A program made the position numbers and the translations under genes. From NCBI GenBank assembly GCA_030549335.1, contig CM060188.1, positions 3,472,001 through 3,536,000 on the forward strand: a stretch of DNA of 64,000 bases, in the 5' to 3' direction. The notes below the pieces were generated by a model that ran no database searches, was not told the DNA's origin, and saw only the letters and a list, made by a program, of their open reading frames with translations. This DNA comes from Pontederia crassipes. Taxonomy: Eukaryota; Streptophyta; Magnoliopsida; Commelinales; Pontederiaceae. This document shows positions 37,501 to 49,600 of this stretch, piece after piece (position 1 is the first letter of the stretch; every line of letters begins with the position of its first letter).

Positions 37501-40039
37501 ATCCATTTTAAGCAGAGGAAGAATGAATTCCAGTTGAACATAACATGAGAATTGTGCATATTTAACTACAAATTTTGAATATTTATAAAACAATCATTCA
37601 TTAACACAACTTTATGTTTCAATTCTTTACATTTGTCAGTTGGAGGAGTTGTTGCATCTCTATTAGTAGTCATGAGCTTGTTCTGGGTTGGAGCAGTTGA
37701 CAAGGTTGGATTTGAAAACAAGGGATCTGCACTGAATCTCTCAGGTATCCCAATTGCAATTGGTATATATGGCTATTGCTATTCAGGCCATGCAGTTTTT
37801 CCCAACATATATTCCTCACTGAAGAAACCTGGCCAATACCCATCCGTCCTGTTTACTAGGTGAGCAACATCAAGTTATAAGCTACTCATCTTTTGTCACA
37901 AATAATTTCCTTAAAAAATGCATCTCAAGTTGTGTCTGTCCTTGTTTACAGTTTCACAATCTGCACTTTGTTGTTTGCTGGAGCAGCAGTAACGGGTTAT
38001 ACTATGTTTGGTGAATCGACTCTGTCCCAATTCACTCTGAACATGCCCCACAAGCTCGTGGCTTCAAAGGTTGCAGTCTGGACAACGGTAATGATGATAA
38101 CTTGATATAACCTTCACTAACTCTTTATCATTTTAATTGATTGTTATATTTTGTTATTGACCATAACTGTAATTAAAATTAGGTAAGATTGTTTTGATAA
38201 TCTTTCCTTAATCGTCAAAGAAAAACAAGCTAGGAAATCCCAAGAAGTTTGTAGTCTTCGGATAAGGCATGGTCCTTGAGAGAATGAATACAGAAACCAT
38301 TAGACTAACTAGAGAGGGGGTATAATGTTCTATTTTATCATATATGCTAGCTGGTTAGAACTTACCAATTTCACTGATGATCCACTTACTCTTTTTACTT
38401 GGAGAGGATGCTGACGTTCTAAGCTTACTGCTTATGAAGATTTTATTTTCTTTGCATTACTTAATTCTTTTCCTGTGGCATTATCTACTTGGTTGATTAC
38501 TTTTTTTTTGTTATTATTGTAGGTGGTGAACCCGATAACCAAATATCCTTTTCTGTTGATCGTTTTCCTTCTTTTGAAAGAAAATTTTGTCAAAGAGACC
38601 TTCATTTCATCTACAAAATATGAAACGATAACCATAATGATTGCAATTGTTAGCATTACTTCATGCATTTGATGAGGAGTAAGGATCTAGTTTAAGCACC
38701 TCATGCATTGATGAACTCCTTAATATGTTAATTTCATTTTATTTTAGGGTAAAGGATGAGGTGTCAAGATTGACTCATCTAATTTATTAAGACTTAGTAA
38801 ACAATCTATAGGTGTGCAGACCATCTATTACTTTCATTATCCTCTTGCATGAGATGTGAATATCATCTAGAGAAAAGTTTACTTTCAATTTAAATATTAA
38901 TTAGCTGGATAAATTTTGTTTTTGCAATAAAAAAATGTAGATAATAACATCAAAATTTTCCTAGCATCCTGAAATTAATTCACTTGTCACTAGCAATGTT
39001 AAGTGATTCTTTTCAAACTGTCATATCCTTAACGAACAATCACATATGCATTGACTATAATGCCACTAGCACTGAGCTTGGAGGAGCTGATACCATCTAG
39101 CCACATGAAGACACACATGTATCCAATAATCATAAGGACAGCACTGGTTATTTCGACCTTGGTTGTGGGTTTAACAGTTCCTTTCTTCGGTAAGTCAATT
39201 CCATGATCATTGTTCTTTAAGTTGGAATATTTAGACAATTATAATTTGCCAACAGTAAGAATTGTCAATGATTAAATGAAATTTTTGTTAAGCCTGTAAG
39301 TCCACTAGTCAACGAGGATGTTTAACAATTCTCGATCCTATTTTATGCCATTAAGTGTCGGTTCTCTTTATCTTCATTTCTTCACACCTTTGGATTTATA
39401 TTGATTACATTTTGTTATTGCATATTAAAATCAGGACTTGTGATGGCTTTAGTTGGGTCATTGCTCACCATGCTCGTAGTAAGTTCTAGTTTTTCAACTT
39501 TTCTTCCTTTATTAAGGACATGGTTCATGTTGACTATGATACTCTTGCTAACATCTTATGGCAGGCTTTGATTCTTCCATGTGCTTGCTTCTTGCGAATC
39601 CTTAAGGGTAAAGTGACAAGGATCCAGGTAAGTAAAGTAATTTGTAGTCATGTATATTTCTCATATTTGTTTCCTATTTTCGATGGACGGATGCTACTTC
39701 CATAATTGCATTACATAGCAAAAAGAAGTGCATACTCATATGGGCATGCATATGGTGGATTTCTCCTCCAGTTTTGGAAGTGATAATAAATGGACATATA
39801 ACTGCCACAAACTCATTTTCACTAACTTGTTTGATTCATGATAATTCCAAATTCTACAAATGTAAAACATGACTTGTTTCAAGAATATCATTGACTGAGG
39901 AAACCATCTTATCAACTAACACCTTTATTATCACCATTTGTAGGTTTCTTTGTGTGCCTTCATCATTGTGATAGGAATCATATCTTGTATCCTTGGCACA
40001 GTCTCATCACTCTCGAAAATAATAGAAAGTTTACGTTAA
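30364..40039 (+). CDS. AVT1: AVT1-type vacuolar amino acid transporter
   Basis: Twelve coding exons join in frame to 575 codons: 30364-30587, 32280-32638, 35494-35708, 35796-35819, 36251-36431, 37640-37859, 37952-38087, 38523-38542, 39044-39189, 39435-39478, 39565-39627, 39944-40039. The N-terminal ~190 residues are cytosolic in character: acidic (DEEEEEDYDEEE), Ser-rich, then the AVT1-like YRQSIDMYSNV and GFLGTPTLSRLSSSFL, and a run of eight His at about 133-140. From about residue 194 (NGINVLCGVGILSTPYAVKEGG) the Aa_trans (PF01490) membrane domain runs to the C terminus, with about 11 hydrophobic segments and motifs such as ESTLSQFTLNMP and VVNPITKYALTIMPLALSLEEL. AVT1 proteins move neutral amino acids across the vacuolar membrane. 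All introns look GT-AG except the eighth, which is AT-AC. The length fits the family. The exact paralogue (AVT1A-J) is not resolved. Confidence 0.93.
31700..31830 (+). repeat. Possible tRNA-derived SINE
   Basis: Within AVT1 intron 1. TTTAACATGATATTTGAGAC, then AGTCAGGAGTTCAAATC, resembles degenerate tRNA-related A and B boxes. It is followed by TTAAAATTATCACCGGTCC, a tail I associate with plant SINE copies. Boundaries and target duplications are not clear. Confidence 0.35.
32793..33267. mobile_element. TIR element in AVT1 intron 2
   Basis: It starts AAGGTTGTCAAGATCTCGATT and ends as the inverse of AAGGTTGTCAAGATGGAGATT, a TIR of about 20 bp with few mismatches. The interior is AT-rich with repeated ACGATCTTA words and no ORF. 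A related right end occurs near 14650. Superfamily unassigned. Confidence 0.6.
33873..34486. mobile_element. Possible second TIR element of the same family in AVT1 intron 2
   Basis: The left end CCTTGGTTATCAGAATTTCG and right end CCTAATCTTGACAATCTTGG are imperfect inverses and share the TTGTCAAGAT-type terminus of the element at 32793-33267. The match is weaker, so the boundaries are tentative. Confidence 0.4.
34512..34559. repeat. (AAT)n microsatellite
   Basis: A pure AAT trinucleotide tract of about 48 bp in AVT1 intron 2, preceded by an A run. Confidence 0.95.
36789..36878 (+). mobile_element. 90-bp RTE LINE tail insertion in AVT1 intron 5
   Basis: The sequence ends GACCCCACCTAGTGGGATAA then GGCTTTGTTGTTGTTGTT, identical to the tail of the RTE copy at 50957-51682. 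It is flanked by perfect 10-bp direct repeats GTATTCATTG at 36779-36788 and 36879-36888. It is therefore an extreme 5'-truncated retrotransposition, or a SINE sharing the RTE tail. Confidence 0.9.
37151..37190 (+). mobile_element. 40-bp RTE LINE tail insertion in AVT1 intron 5
   Basis: Only about 40 bp of the RTE 3' end is present (AGCCGATCCCACCTAGTGGG, then the GATAAGGCTTTG(TTG)n tail). It is flanked by perfect 19-bp direct repeats TTGTCCTTTATTTGGTTTC at 37132-37150 and 37191-37209. It lies about 270 bp from the 90-bp insertion in the same intron. Confidence 0.9.
38543..39043 (+). other. AT-AC (U12-type) intron in the AVT1-like gene
   Basis: Exon 8 ends GATAACCAA; the intron opens ATATCCTTTT, matching the U12 donor consensus (A/G)TATCCTTT. 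Near the 3' end CCTTAAC (39027-39033) matches the U12 branch consensus TTCCTTRAC. The branch A is about 11 nt from the intron's final AC (39042-39043). Joining gives ACC AAA TAT GCA, which restores the conserved NPITKYAL reading. No GT-AG alternative works: there is no AG between the in-frame stop TAA at 39030-39032 and the TATGCA exon start. Confidence 0.93.
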
Positions 40040-41490
40040 AATTGTTGTACTGATCAGAAATGAATGCAGCAGCAGTCAATTTTGTCTGAACTCTGTTCCA
40101 CTCCTATGTACTTGTTTCTCCTATGCATAATGTTTTGCCACAGATGTGCTTTTTAAAACTGCTATATCAAGCCCATATGTATCTTTATTAAAATTGTTAT
40201 ATCAATCGTTATTGTATGAACACTTACAGAATAGATTTGTAGCATAATCAAAATTTGACGTCATCTGCAAAACAATGCTCATACCATGAATGTAAATAGA
40301 AGTCCTCTCTTATTCTTAACGTCGTTCCCTAACTTTGAAGATTTCCTTGTTCAAATGCTCACAAGGGATTGTGCTCAGCACTTCAACCTTCTTGGCTCTG
40401 TCCCTCTATTACATTTCATTTCTTATGTTACTATTTTCCATCCAAAGTTTGATGTTTACCATATGAAAAATTTACAGGTGATCCTAAAGAAGTCGTAACA
40501 AGTTTTATATATAACTCCTAGTTAAATTCCATGTGCGAAACTAGGATCAGAATCCCCAACATAATCATGAACAAATAGATCAACAAAAACTGTGCCTCTC
40601 TTTAACTTTAAACAAGGTGAAAAAAACTGACAAAACAAGGGATAAAAAACCATGTTTAATGTCGATTCCTACCAATGGATACCTGAAGAAAAGAACTTGG
40701 CCTTTTTTTTTTTAATTCAATATACTCGCACCAATTCGCTAAACAGCATCTTTATAGTTAAGAACCCAACTCTGTGACCTAAATTTATTTCCCTGAAACG
40801 TCAATTGTGAAGCTCCAAGAGAGTCAAACACGGAGGAATCAAGGCGGTTCTGTCCGATCCAATTTAACAAAACCAGAGCAAAACTTATGATTATTTCTAC
40901 AATGCAATCAACGTACTTCTCACGCTTCATCTAAACTTAAGATTCGTAGCGATGCTCGTCTGTCTCAAAAAAGGAAAGAAACGAGTTACAGACCTGAAGT
41001 GATAGCAGACGAGTGGGAAGACGGCGAGTTCCTGGAAGCATTGATACAGAGGCAGAGCATGGAGGGAGACGACAAGAGCAAACTCCTCAATGGACTCCGC
41101 GCTCGGTTCATATGTTCGCTGGATTTTTATCGACTCGACCCATTAATCGGATCCCAAGCGCTCGCTGGTCTGGATCCAAATTTGGAATTAATAGTTCTAA
41201 CTTCGAATTAATAAAGTGTTAATTTAAAAAAAAAATCGACCCATTAATCTAGTTGATTCATGAGACTTCTGTGTATATACATTTTTCCTAAGTTGTACGT
41301 TTTATATGCGCCACGTTTTTAAAATATATACGAAAAAGAAAAAGGATTTTTCTTCTTGTTTTTCATTTCAAAATAAGGGAAAGACTCTGAGATCAAGTAA
41401 TTTGTTTTACCTATTTGAATTTTAGTTGAAGATCAGCTAACACTAAAATACATCCAGCAAATTTATAAATATGTTGACCTTCTTTTTTAA
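40040..41490. other. AVT1 3' region and intergenic DNA
   Basis: Contains the AVT1 3' UTR; its poly(A) site is not determined. A GC-richer patch at about 40740-41200 is open on both strands: a 63-codon minus ORF at 40739-40930 begins MKREKYVDCIVEIIISFALV, and a 70-codon plus ORF lies at 40999-41211. Neither resembles a known domain. A small unrecognised gene or transcript cannot be excluded. Confidence 0.35.
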
Positions 41491-42914
41491 GAGTAAATTT
41501 GAGTCATGATCGTTCAATTTAGGAGATGTTTTTAATAAAGGTCATTCAACTTCAATTTATAATATCAAAATCATTGAACTTTAAAAATATTTCATTTGTG
41601 CTCATCACGATCGATTATAATCGGTAAACCTGTTAACCGTTGTCGCTGACATGAATGCTTACGTGACACCAGTATTTTCTCTCTCTTCCATATCAAATTT
41701 TTAAAGAAATAAAAAATATCACATTAGCATTTTTTTATACTCTGTTCAAATTTAATTTTATATTTATATGATCATCCAACTTTTTAAAATTTTCAGATAA
41801 AATCATTCAACTTTTTAAATTTTTAATCACGATCATTATTAAAAGCTTAAAATAAAATATATATATAAATAAATAAATTGAAAGCACTTAGACTAACTCG
41901 AACTCGGTATATTTTTTTGCACAACCCACTCCGATCGAGACGACCAAAATTTTAATGTGTATTAAATATATAATATTATGATAATTAATATTTTTAATTA
42001 AGAAAAAATTAAAATAATAACATACCGATTATATTTTTGCCTAAAATTTAAATAATAAAAAATATTATAATTAGAAAATAAAAATAATTTTTCATCTGAA
42101 ATTTTATCGGGGCCGAGCCTAATCGTATATGGTTGTCTAGCGGAGTGTTGGGACCTGGCATCCAACGGATTGTTGAGCCAAATTATTAATTATCATAATA
42201 TTATATAAAAAAATGTATATGGCTCAGCAAACCGCTAGATGTTGAGTCGTGCCCAGCACCATGCTGGATGACCCAGTAGTACGATTTGGTTCGGCCCAAG
42301 ATGAAATCTCGCGCGAAGAAATATTTTTTATTTTTCTAATTATAATACTTTTTATTCTTTCAAATTTTAGGACAAAAAAATAATCAATATGTTATTATTT
42401 TATTATTTTATTTCTTTAATTAATAAAAATTATTAATTATCATAATATTATATATTTAATACACATTAAAAATTTGGTCCTCCATCCGAGTGGGTCGTGT
42501 TAAAAAATATACCGAGTTAGTCTAAATGCCTTTAAAATTTTTATTTATTTATATATTATTTATTATTTAAAGTTTTTAATAATGATCGCAATTGAAAATT
42601 TAGAAAGTTGAATGATCTTATATGAAAGTTTTGAAAAGTTGGATGAGTATGAAGATACAAAATTAAGTTTGAATAAAGAAAAATGCTAATGTGAAATTTT
42701 TTATTTTTTTAATCTAACACAAAGGAAAGAGAAAATATTAATATGGTGTCACGTAAGCATTCACGTCAATAGTTAATAGGTTTACTAGCTATAACTAGTG
42801 ATGACCGTGAATGAAATATTTTTAAAATTCGATGATCTTATTATTACAAAATGAAGTTTAATAACCTTACTTAAAACATCCCCTAAGTTAAATGATCACG
42901 ACTAAAATTTACTC
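41491..42914. repeat. 1.4-kb near-complete palindrome (foldback element)
   Basis: The left arm begins GAGTAAATTTGAGTCATGAT; the right arm ends with its inverse (GAGTAAATTTTAGTCGTGAT read on minus). The arms, about 690 bp each, match along their whole length. Landmarks include ATTAGCATTTTTT (left) against AAAAATGCTAAT (right), GACTAACTCG against CGAGTTAGTC, and TTAATGTGTATTAAATATAT against ATATATTTAATACACATTAA. Even the GC-rich centre (about 42110-42310) pairs imperfectly (GGGGCCGAGCCTAATCGTA against TACGATTTGGTTCGGCCC). No ORF was found. It lies between the AVT1-like and TFIIE genes. Confidence 0.85.
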
Positions 42915-43682
42915 TCATTTTATGTTCATCAAATATGAGATACAAAGTTTAAACATTCTTTCTAATATTTAAAAAATTAGGATTCAACTTCAAATTATTA
43001 TATATTTTTCCTCCGGCGAAAAGTAATTTGATTAAACATCACTATTAATCCTTTCAAAAATCATTATTGTCACTCTATGACTACGCTAGTGTCAGTAAAA
43101 CAGAAATAATTTATTTTAAAAATGGATCACGTCATTAGTAAATTATAATGCACAGTTTTATGTGGATTGAAATAAATAATTTATTCTTTGAAAAGTAATT
43201 AAATATTCTTTTTTTATTTTTTCACTTTTGAAAAGTATATGCTTCGAGACACAGCTTATTAATTTTAAGTACCTGAGATAAAAGGAAAATATTTGACAAT
43301 AACTTTTTGTTTTGCATCAAAATCAATTATTTGATTTTATATATTTTTATTTGACATAATTGTATTTACCTATAAAATATATTTATTTCCTAATTAAAAT
43401 ACAAACTAAGTACACCCCTAAAAAATAAGAACAATATAAAGACCAATTAAAACCTACCAACTACTTTTTCCTACTATGTAAACGCACCGCAGTAATAACA
43501 GAGTAAAGAGAAGACAACCCAATCGCCTCGCGCGGCGCCGCCGCCGTCTAGAAAGTTCCATAGTTCGACGGCCGCCGCCGGCGACGGAGACGGCGATTAC
43601 GGCGCTTCTTTTAGATCCCTTCGTCAGAAATTTCCATGATCTGAAGAAGCCCTAAGGAAAGCCCGTGGTCCGATCCATCGCC
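42915..43682 (+). other. TFIIE alpha promoter and 5' leader
   Basis: AT-rich up to about 43480, then GC-rich leader sequence (GCGCGGCGCCGCCGCCG, CGACGGCCGCCGCCGGCGAC) immediately before the ATG. No convincing TATA box was seen, as is common for housekeeping genes. Confidence 0.45.
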
Positions 43683-46600
43683 ATGTCTCTCGAGCCTTTC
43701 AACAGGTACCTCTCCTCCCTCCCTCTTTATGTACCATAATGCTTGAGAATTCATTTGTGGATCTTCTTCTCGGTTTCGTTGCTCTCACTATGGTGATGGC
43801 TTTTCCTGCTCTTCTACTAGGTTGGTGAGGCTCGCGGCGAGGGCCTTTTACGATGACATCACGCTCAAGGGCGATAACCAGCCGAAGACGGGGAGAGGCG
43901 ATAATAGGGGGATGGCTGTTGTCGTCCTGGACGCCCTCACGAGGTGATTTGGACGGCTACCCTTTTTTTTCCTTTCATGACTCATTTGCTGAATTTTGTA
44001 TGCAATTAAACTTTAGTTCCCATCTTGTTCTTAATGAGACGAGTAAAGACAGTGTGTATTGAGTCATAACAAGAGAGCGTAGTTGTAGTCATATGCCGAA
44101 AAATTGTGAAGACAGTCCTAGTGAAGTGAAAAGGCTGTTTACAAACAAGAAGTTTGCTTCTTTTATCTGAAGCAACATGTATAAATTGTGACAAAGAAAC
44201 TCCACTAGAAGTTTGCTTCCTTTATTGTTCTTCTGGACTCACTCATGGGACTGTGTCAATGGAAAAGATGGAAACTTTCTATTCATTTACATATTAGGAT
44301 ACTGAACTAAGGTTGGCTTAGAGACTTCTTTCAGTGTCAACATTTTTTATCTAATATTCAAAGGTTTTTTTTTTTTTTTTTTTTGCTTGGGAGTTGAGGA
44401 TAGTGTTTGACAGAAAGATACCTAGCTGATCAGGTTTGTCATTTATTGTGATTTAACTGTTAGGTAGCAGAATCTGTTACTAAAGAATTTATTGTTTAAT
44501 CCTTATAAATTTTATCAGTCATAGTTGTTTAGATTGTCTTGTATACATGACACAAACTCTTGTCTAATTTGTTCTCAGACGGCAGTGGGTGAGGGAGGAA
44601 GATTTGGCTAAAGCTTTGAAACTACATGCAAAGCAACTTCGTCGCACTTTACGCTTTTTCGAAGAGGAGAAATTGGTCATGCGAGATCATCGTAAGGAGG
44701 TGAAATCTTTTCACCAAGCTCAATCTCCTTCTTACATTTAGATTGGTTTATTTAACTGGAAATATTTTCCCTTTTTCCTCTAGTTAATGAATGGGGTGCA
44801 TATTGACCTTTTTTTTTTGAGACATTGTTCTGTGGAGTGTTGATATGTTGTACTTGAATGATTAGATTAACATAGTCATCATTTTGTCTATCAAAACTAT
44901 TGATACAAACTGAAAATACAACTACAATAAAACTAGGATAACTATTATTAGTAGTAAAAGTGCAAGAATCTTAAACACAATTACTACTTATAACTTGTCA
45001 ATTCGAGATGACAAATCTCCGTAAGTCCGTGTGGAGTGGACTAAACTCCAATTACGTAAGTGATAAACACATTTCCAAAGGCTATCCTAAATCTAAAACC
45101 CATGCATGTATTTATAACATGCAAATACAAATATAACTATCCACTACTTTCTTAACCAGCCACTAACTCATACAACTTCTAACTACCCACTACTTAATTA
45201 ACCAGCCACTAACTAATACAAAGTGGTATCTTATCGATACACCCCTCCTAAAATTTCTCATTGTCCTCAAGGCGGATAAAAGAAAATTAATAATAATATT
45301 CTGCAGGTGCAATTGAAGCCTCCAAACTTGATTATCTCCATTTTTGGGGGCCAAGAGAGGAATTTTTGAACTAATATGAACTTCCATCTTTTCTTCTTAT
45401 GGAAAGATCTTTCACTTGTAATATGTAAAGCTGATTTCTCCTGAATGAATGTTGCTTCTTTGTGCTATGCTACTAGGATCTTTGAGGCTCTGATACCAAT
45501 TGATACAACCTGAAAATACAACTACAATAAAACTAGGATAACTATTATTAGTAGTAAAAGTGCAAGAATCTTAAACACAATTACTACTAATAACTTGGCA
45601 ATTCGAGATGACAAATATAAGTCCGTGTGGAGTGGACTAAACTCCAATTACATAAGTGATAAACACATTTCCAAAGGCTATCCTAAATCTAAAACCCATG
45701 CGTGTGGAGTGGCTCGAGAGGTGTGGTCTCTTGTGGGTCATGTTACTCGAGTACATGCAGACTTTTGCATCCATGAGGGGACTTGGCAGGCAAAGACACA
45801 GCTGGAGGGTCCCGATGGAGACCTTTTTGGCCGTGGGTCATTTGGCTTCAGCGCAACCGGGTCATTTTTTATGGGGAGAGTTGTCAGGCAGATAGCATTG
45901 TACACCAATGCTATCTGTCATTGCTATTTGTCTTCTTCGGGAGTGGGGTCTTGTCTAGCATCTGTACTCTTCTTTCTTTTGCCACTCTCCTCTGGAGAGT
46001 GTCTCTTGTACATGGCATTTCCTTTACAGTGATATATACATGGATGACAACCTAATTGGTAGTCATCCTTTCCCCTCTCAAAAAAAAAATATATATAAAT
46101 ATAACTAACTACCCACTACCAGCCATTAACTCATACAACTTCTAACTACCCACTACTTAATTAACCAGCTACTAACTAATACAAAGTGGTATCTTATCAA
46201 CTATTGCTCACATAGTTCATTTTGGATTTAGATGCATAGCTTTTCTTTGTCTTCACCACCTTGTCTCTCTATGTTAAACATGATCATGTGTCTATATGTC
46301 GTCAGGTTGTCTTTCAGTAGAAAATAATATCCATTCTTAGCTTAATATTTGAGTTGGTGTGCTTTGTTCTTCATTGGTAAACCTGCACATAATCTATATC
46401 AGATTTGTTTGCTTGATCGGGACCTGTAATTTGCATGTTGTATTTTTTTTTTGAAAGTGAAAAGGATGATTGCCATGTTTGCAATCATCCAATTTTTGCA
46501 TGAATGAAAATGGACAATATATTTTCTTTTTAAGAAAAAAATGGACAATATCTTCAAAAGAAAATTGGACGCTATATTTTAAAAGAATGGTGGACTGTCA

Positions 46601-49600
46601 CATTTGCACAATGATAGCCTAGTCATTGGTTTTTTCTAGATGTGCTATAGAACATAAATATTGTTATTTGAGAAATATCTAACATGCTATTGAGATATTT
46701 AATATACATTAACAAAACTTCAGGCTGACGTAATTATACAGTTAGATTGAATTTTTTTTTAACAAAATGTATAAATCCTATAGGATTTCATATTTCTCAA
46801 ACCCCTTTACCTTTTATCACCATCAAACCTGTAGAGAATCTTTCACCTTTAGCTTTGGATGTATGAATGACTTAAATTTCTCTCATGAACGATGATGGCT
46901 ATTTATTTAGCACATGACAACATGTAGCTAGTAATGACAGCCTTAGCTAATTGGTATCTCTCGGTAAACATTTGGGGGAAACAACAAAAATGAGGTTTTC
47001 TTGTATCACTTTGAGTAAATTTTAAAAGCCTAGTTTCTTCCTTCTTAAATAAATATAATCTATAAATTATATGGCTTTTAGATATTAAGCTCAAATAGTC
47101 ATCCTTTCTTAATAAAAGAAATCAGGTCCACCACCCTCTCCAGAAAAATGGTGCGGTTACGCCGTAACCAAGTGTGTGACGTGACTGCCAACACATTTTT
47201 CTTTGGAGTTTAGATTATTTTCATGGCAAAAGTTTTGCTGCAGATTAACCATTGATACTTCAGTTCTTATAGGGCTCCTTAGGTGTTTGTTCTCATGGTT
47301 GAATATTTGCAGTTTTTAACCTTCTTTTTACCTTCTTTGAACAACAGAACCATAGCTACTGCATATTGTTTCTGTCTCTGTTTATTTTTTGGAGGATGTT
47401 TATTTGTCTCTTGACATGTGTTTTTTCTTGTGTTGTTTCATATGTTAATATTACAGACGGCGAAGGGTGCCAAAATATTCAGCAATGCTGTTGCTGCCAC
47501 TGGTGATGGTCAGAAAATGACTAAGGAGGGTGAAGAAAAGATAAAGCTGCACACACACTCTTACTGTTGCTTAGATTATGCACAGGTCCTATAACACTCC
47601 CCATCTTTGATCCACCGTCTTTTCTTTTTTTTTGAGAACGCAGTCATTTATTATTTCACTTTTTATGATTGTATCTTGCTTGTTTATATGATTACTTATC
47701 ATTTGGCATGTGAACTGCATCTGTTGAATAGAACTTCGAAAAAAGTAGCTTTTAAAATTGGAGGGCCAATGAAATAAATCGAAGTTGGAGTTTTATGTGT
47801 ATTGGCTAAGAATGGAGTTATGCTGATTGAGTGAGGATCAACAATAAATATTTAATTTTGAAGGTAAAGAAAATTCTCTTTTAAGATAAAAAAAATATTT
47901 CACTTCCCGTCCACAATCAAGATCCAACACCTATGGGCAACCACCAAGTCCCAACAGACACAGATACGCCTGGCGGGCTTGTGCAAGTAAGAATGTTCAT
48001 GTCGAATTTAGAAACATATATTGAATAGCCACCATGTGGGCTATTTGGTTGTAGCATAACCATACGATTTTTTAGGAGGAAGAGATGTTATATTGCATCG
48101 CATATTCCTTTTCACTTTAGAGTGTATTTTTGGATAGTTTTTGTTTCTGGATTTGCTTTGAGGAACCTACATCTTCCATATCTTTTTCATGTACACTTGT
48201 ACATTTCATATTTTTTTATACAAGCTGAAGCCATCCTTTCCTCTCTAAAAGGCATACTGAATAGGGCAGTTGCTGTAATTTTAAAATTTGTGATAAGCTG
48301 GATTAGGTTCTTAAATACATCATTAATGATGACGACATTTTGAACTTCGTTGTGTATTATAATTGTTAACATAAAGTTATACTAATGGTGCTTTATGATA
48401 GCATTTACTGTTCCGCTATAAAGACTAATAGCAATGACATCCCACTTTCTTTGTTTTTTTTATCTGTCATTAATCGGAACATGTGAACTCTCAAAATGAA
48501 CATGGTGGAACATGTGAAGCTTATACTTGTCGTCATTTCTTGTATGGTCATTGTCATGTTGTTGTGTAGATATACGATGTTGTGAGATATCGCATGCACC
48601 GGATGAAGAAAAAAATGAAGGATGAACTGGATAGCAGGAACACTATTCAGGAATACATTTGTCCTAATTGTCAGAAAAGGTAACAAAAATTTTTATGTTT
48701 TCTTGATGTAAGACGTGCAGTGTCCAGATATTCAGCTTATGATGTGCACTTCCTTCTTCCTAAGCTCCTCAAGACTCAAACATTCACTTCTTTGTGTCCA
48801 GATATTCAGCTTTTGATGCACTTCAACTTATAAGTTATACAGACGAGTACTTTCATTGTGAAAACTGCAATGGTGAACTTGTTGCGGAGAGTGACAAACT
48901 TGCTGCTGAAGAAATGGGAGATGGTGATGACAATGTTAGGAGGCGGAAGCGGGAAAAGCTGAAGGATATGCTTCAAAGGATGGAGGTTAGATCTTTATAT
49001 TTGTTTGTACGCTTATGTTGTGTATTATAATCTATATATGCTTGTTTAGAAGAGTACAAAGGTCCTTTCAAATAAAATAAATAACACAAAGTTATATGGA
49101 TGGTATGATTGGAGTTTTAAGGTGCTATGGATCACTCGATTTTAGATATCATATCAATATACTCATACATAAACGAGCTTTGGATCACTCAACTTTAATT
49201 CTCAATATACGTGTATTCTAACTTTTTTTAGGTGGGTCTTCTAACTTTGTTCCATCAAAATTTAAGTCATTCATCATCTAAACCCCTTGACTGTGCCAAG
49301 TGTGCCACATAGACAGATTGTCCAAGTTAAAAAATAATGTTAATTTTTTTATTTAATAATTACATTATAAAATTATTTCTGCAAAGTATTTTTGTGTATT
49401 AAATTTTCGACAACTTATAGTAATAAAAGCATTCTATTTTTGTTTTGAATGATGTGGGAACGTAAAGCCATTTGGTGTGCTAAATGATTTAGTAGAGATA
49501 AATAATTTAAACCTAAAGTTTTTTTTAGGAGAATTTAAACCTAAAGTTTTTTTTAGGAGACTTGTACATTAAAATTTAAAGTTGGATGATCTAGATAATG

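Noticed and set aside
38432..38668. Minus-strand ORF of 78 codons and stray ORFs in AVT1 introns
   Set aside because: It spans exon 8 and the AT-AC intron on the wrong strand; no domain.
40487..40502. AAGAAGTCGTAACAAG resembles the 3' end of 18S rRNA
   Set aside because: The match stops after about 16 bases, no further rRNA sequence flanks it, and it lies in AT-rich DNA. Treated as coincidence.
45487..45498. TGGTATCAGAGC could suggest a tRNA gene end
   Set aside because: It is the primer binding site of the TRIM, beside the LTR; no cloverleaf is present.
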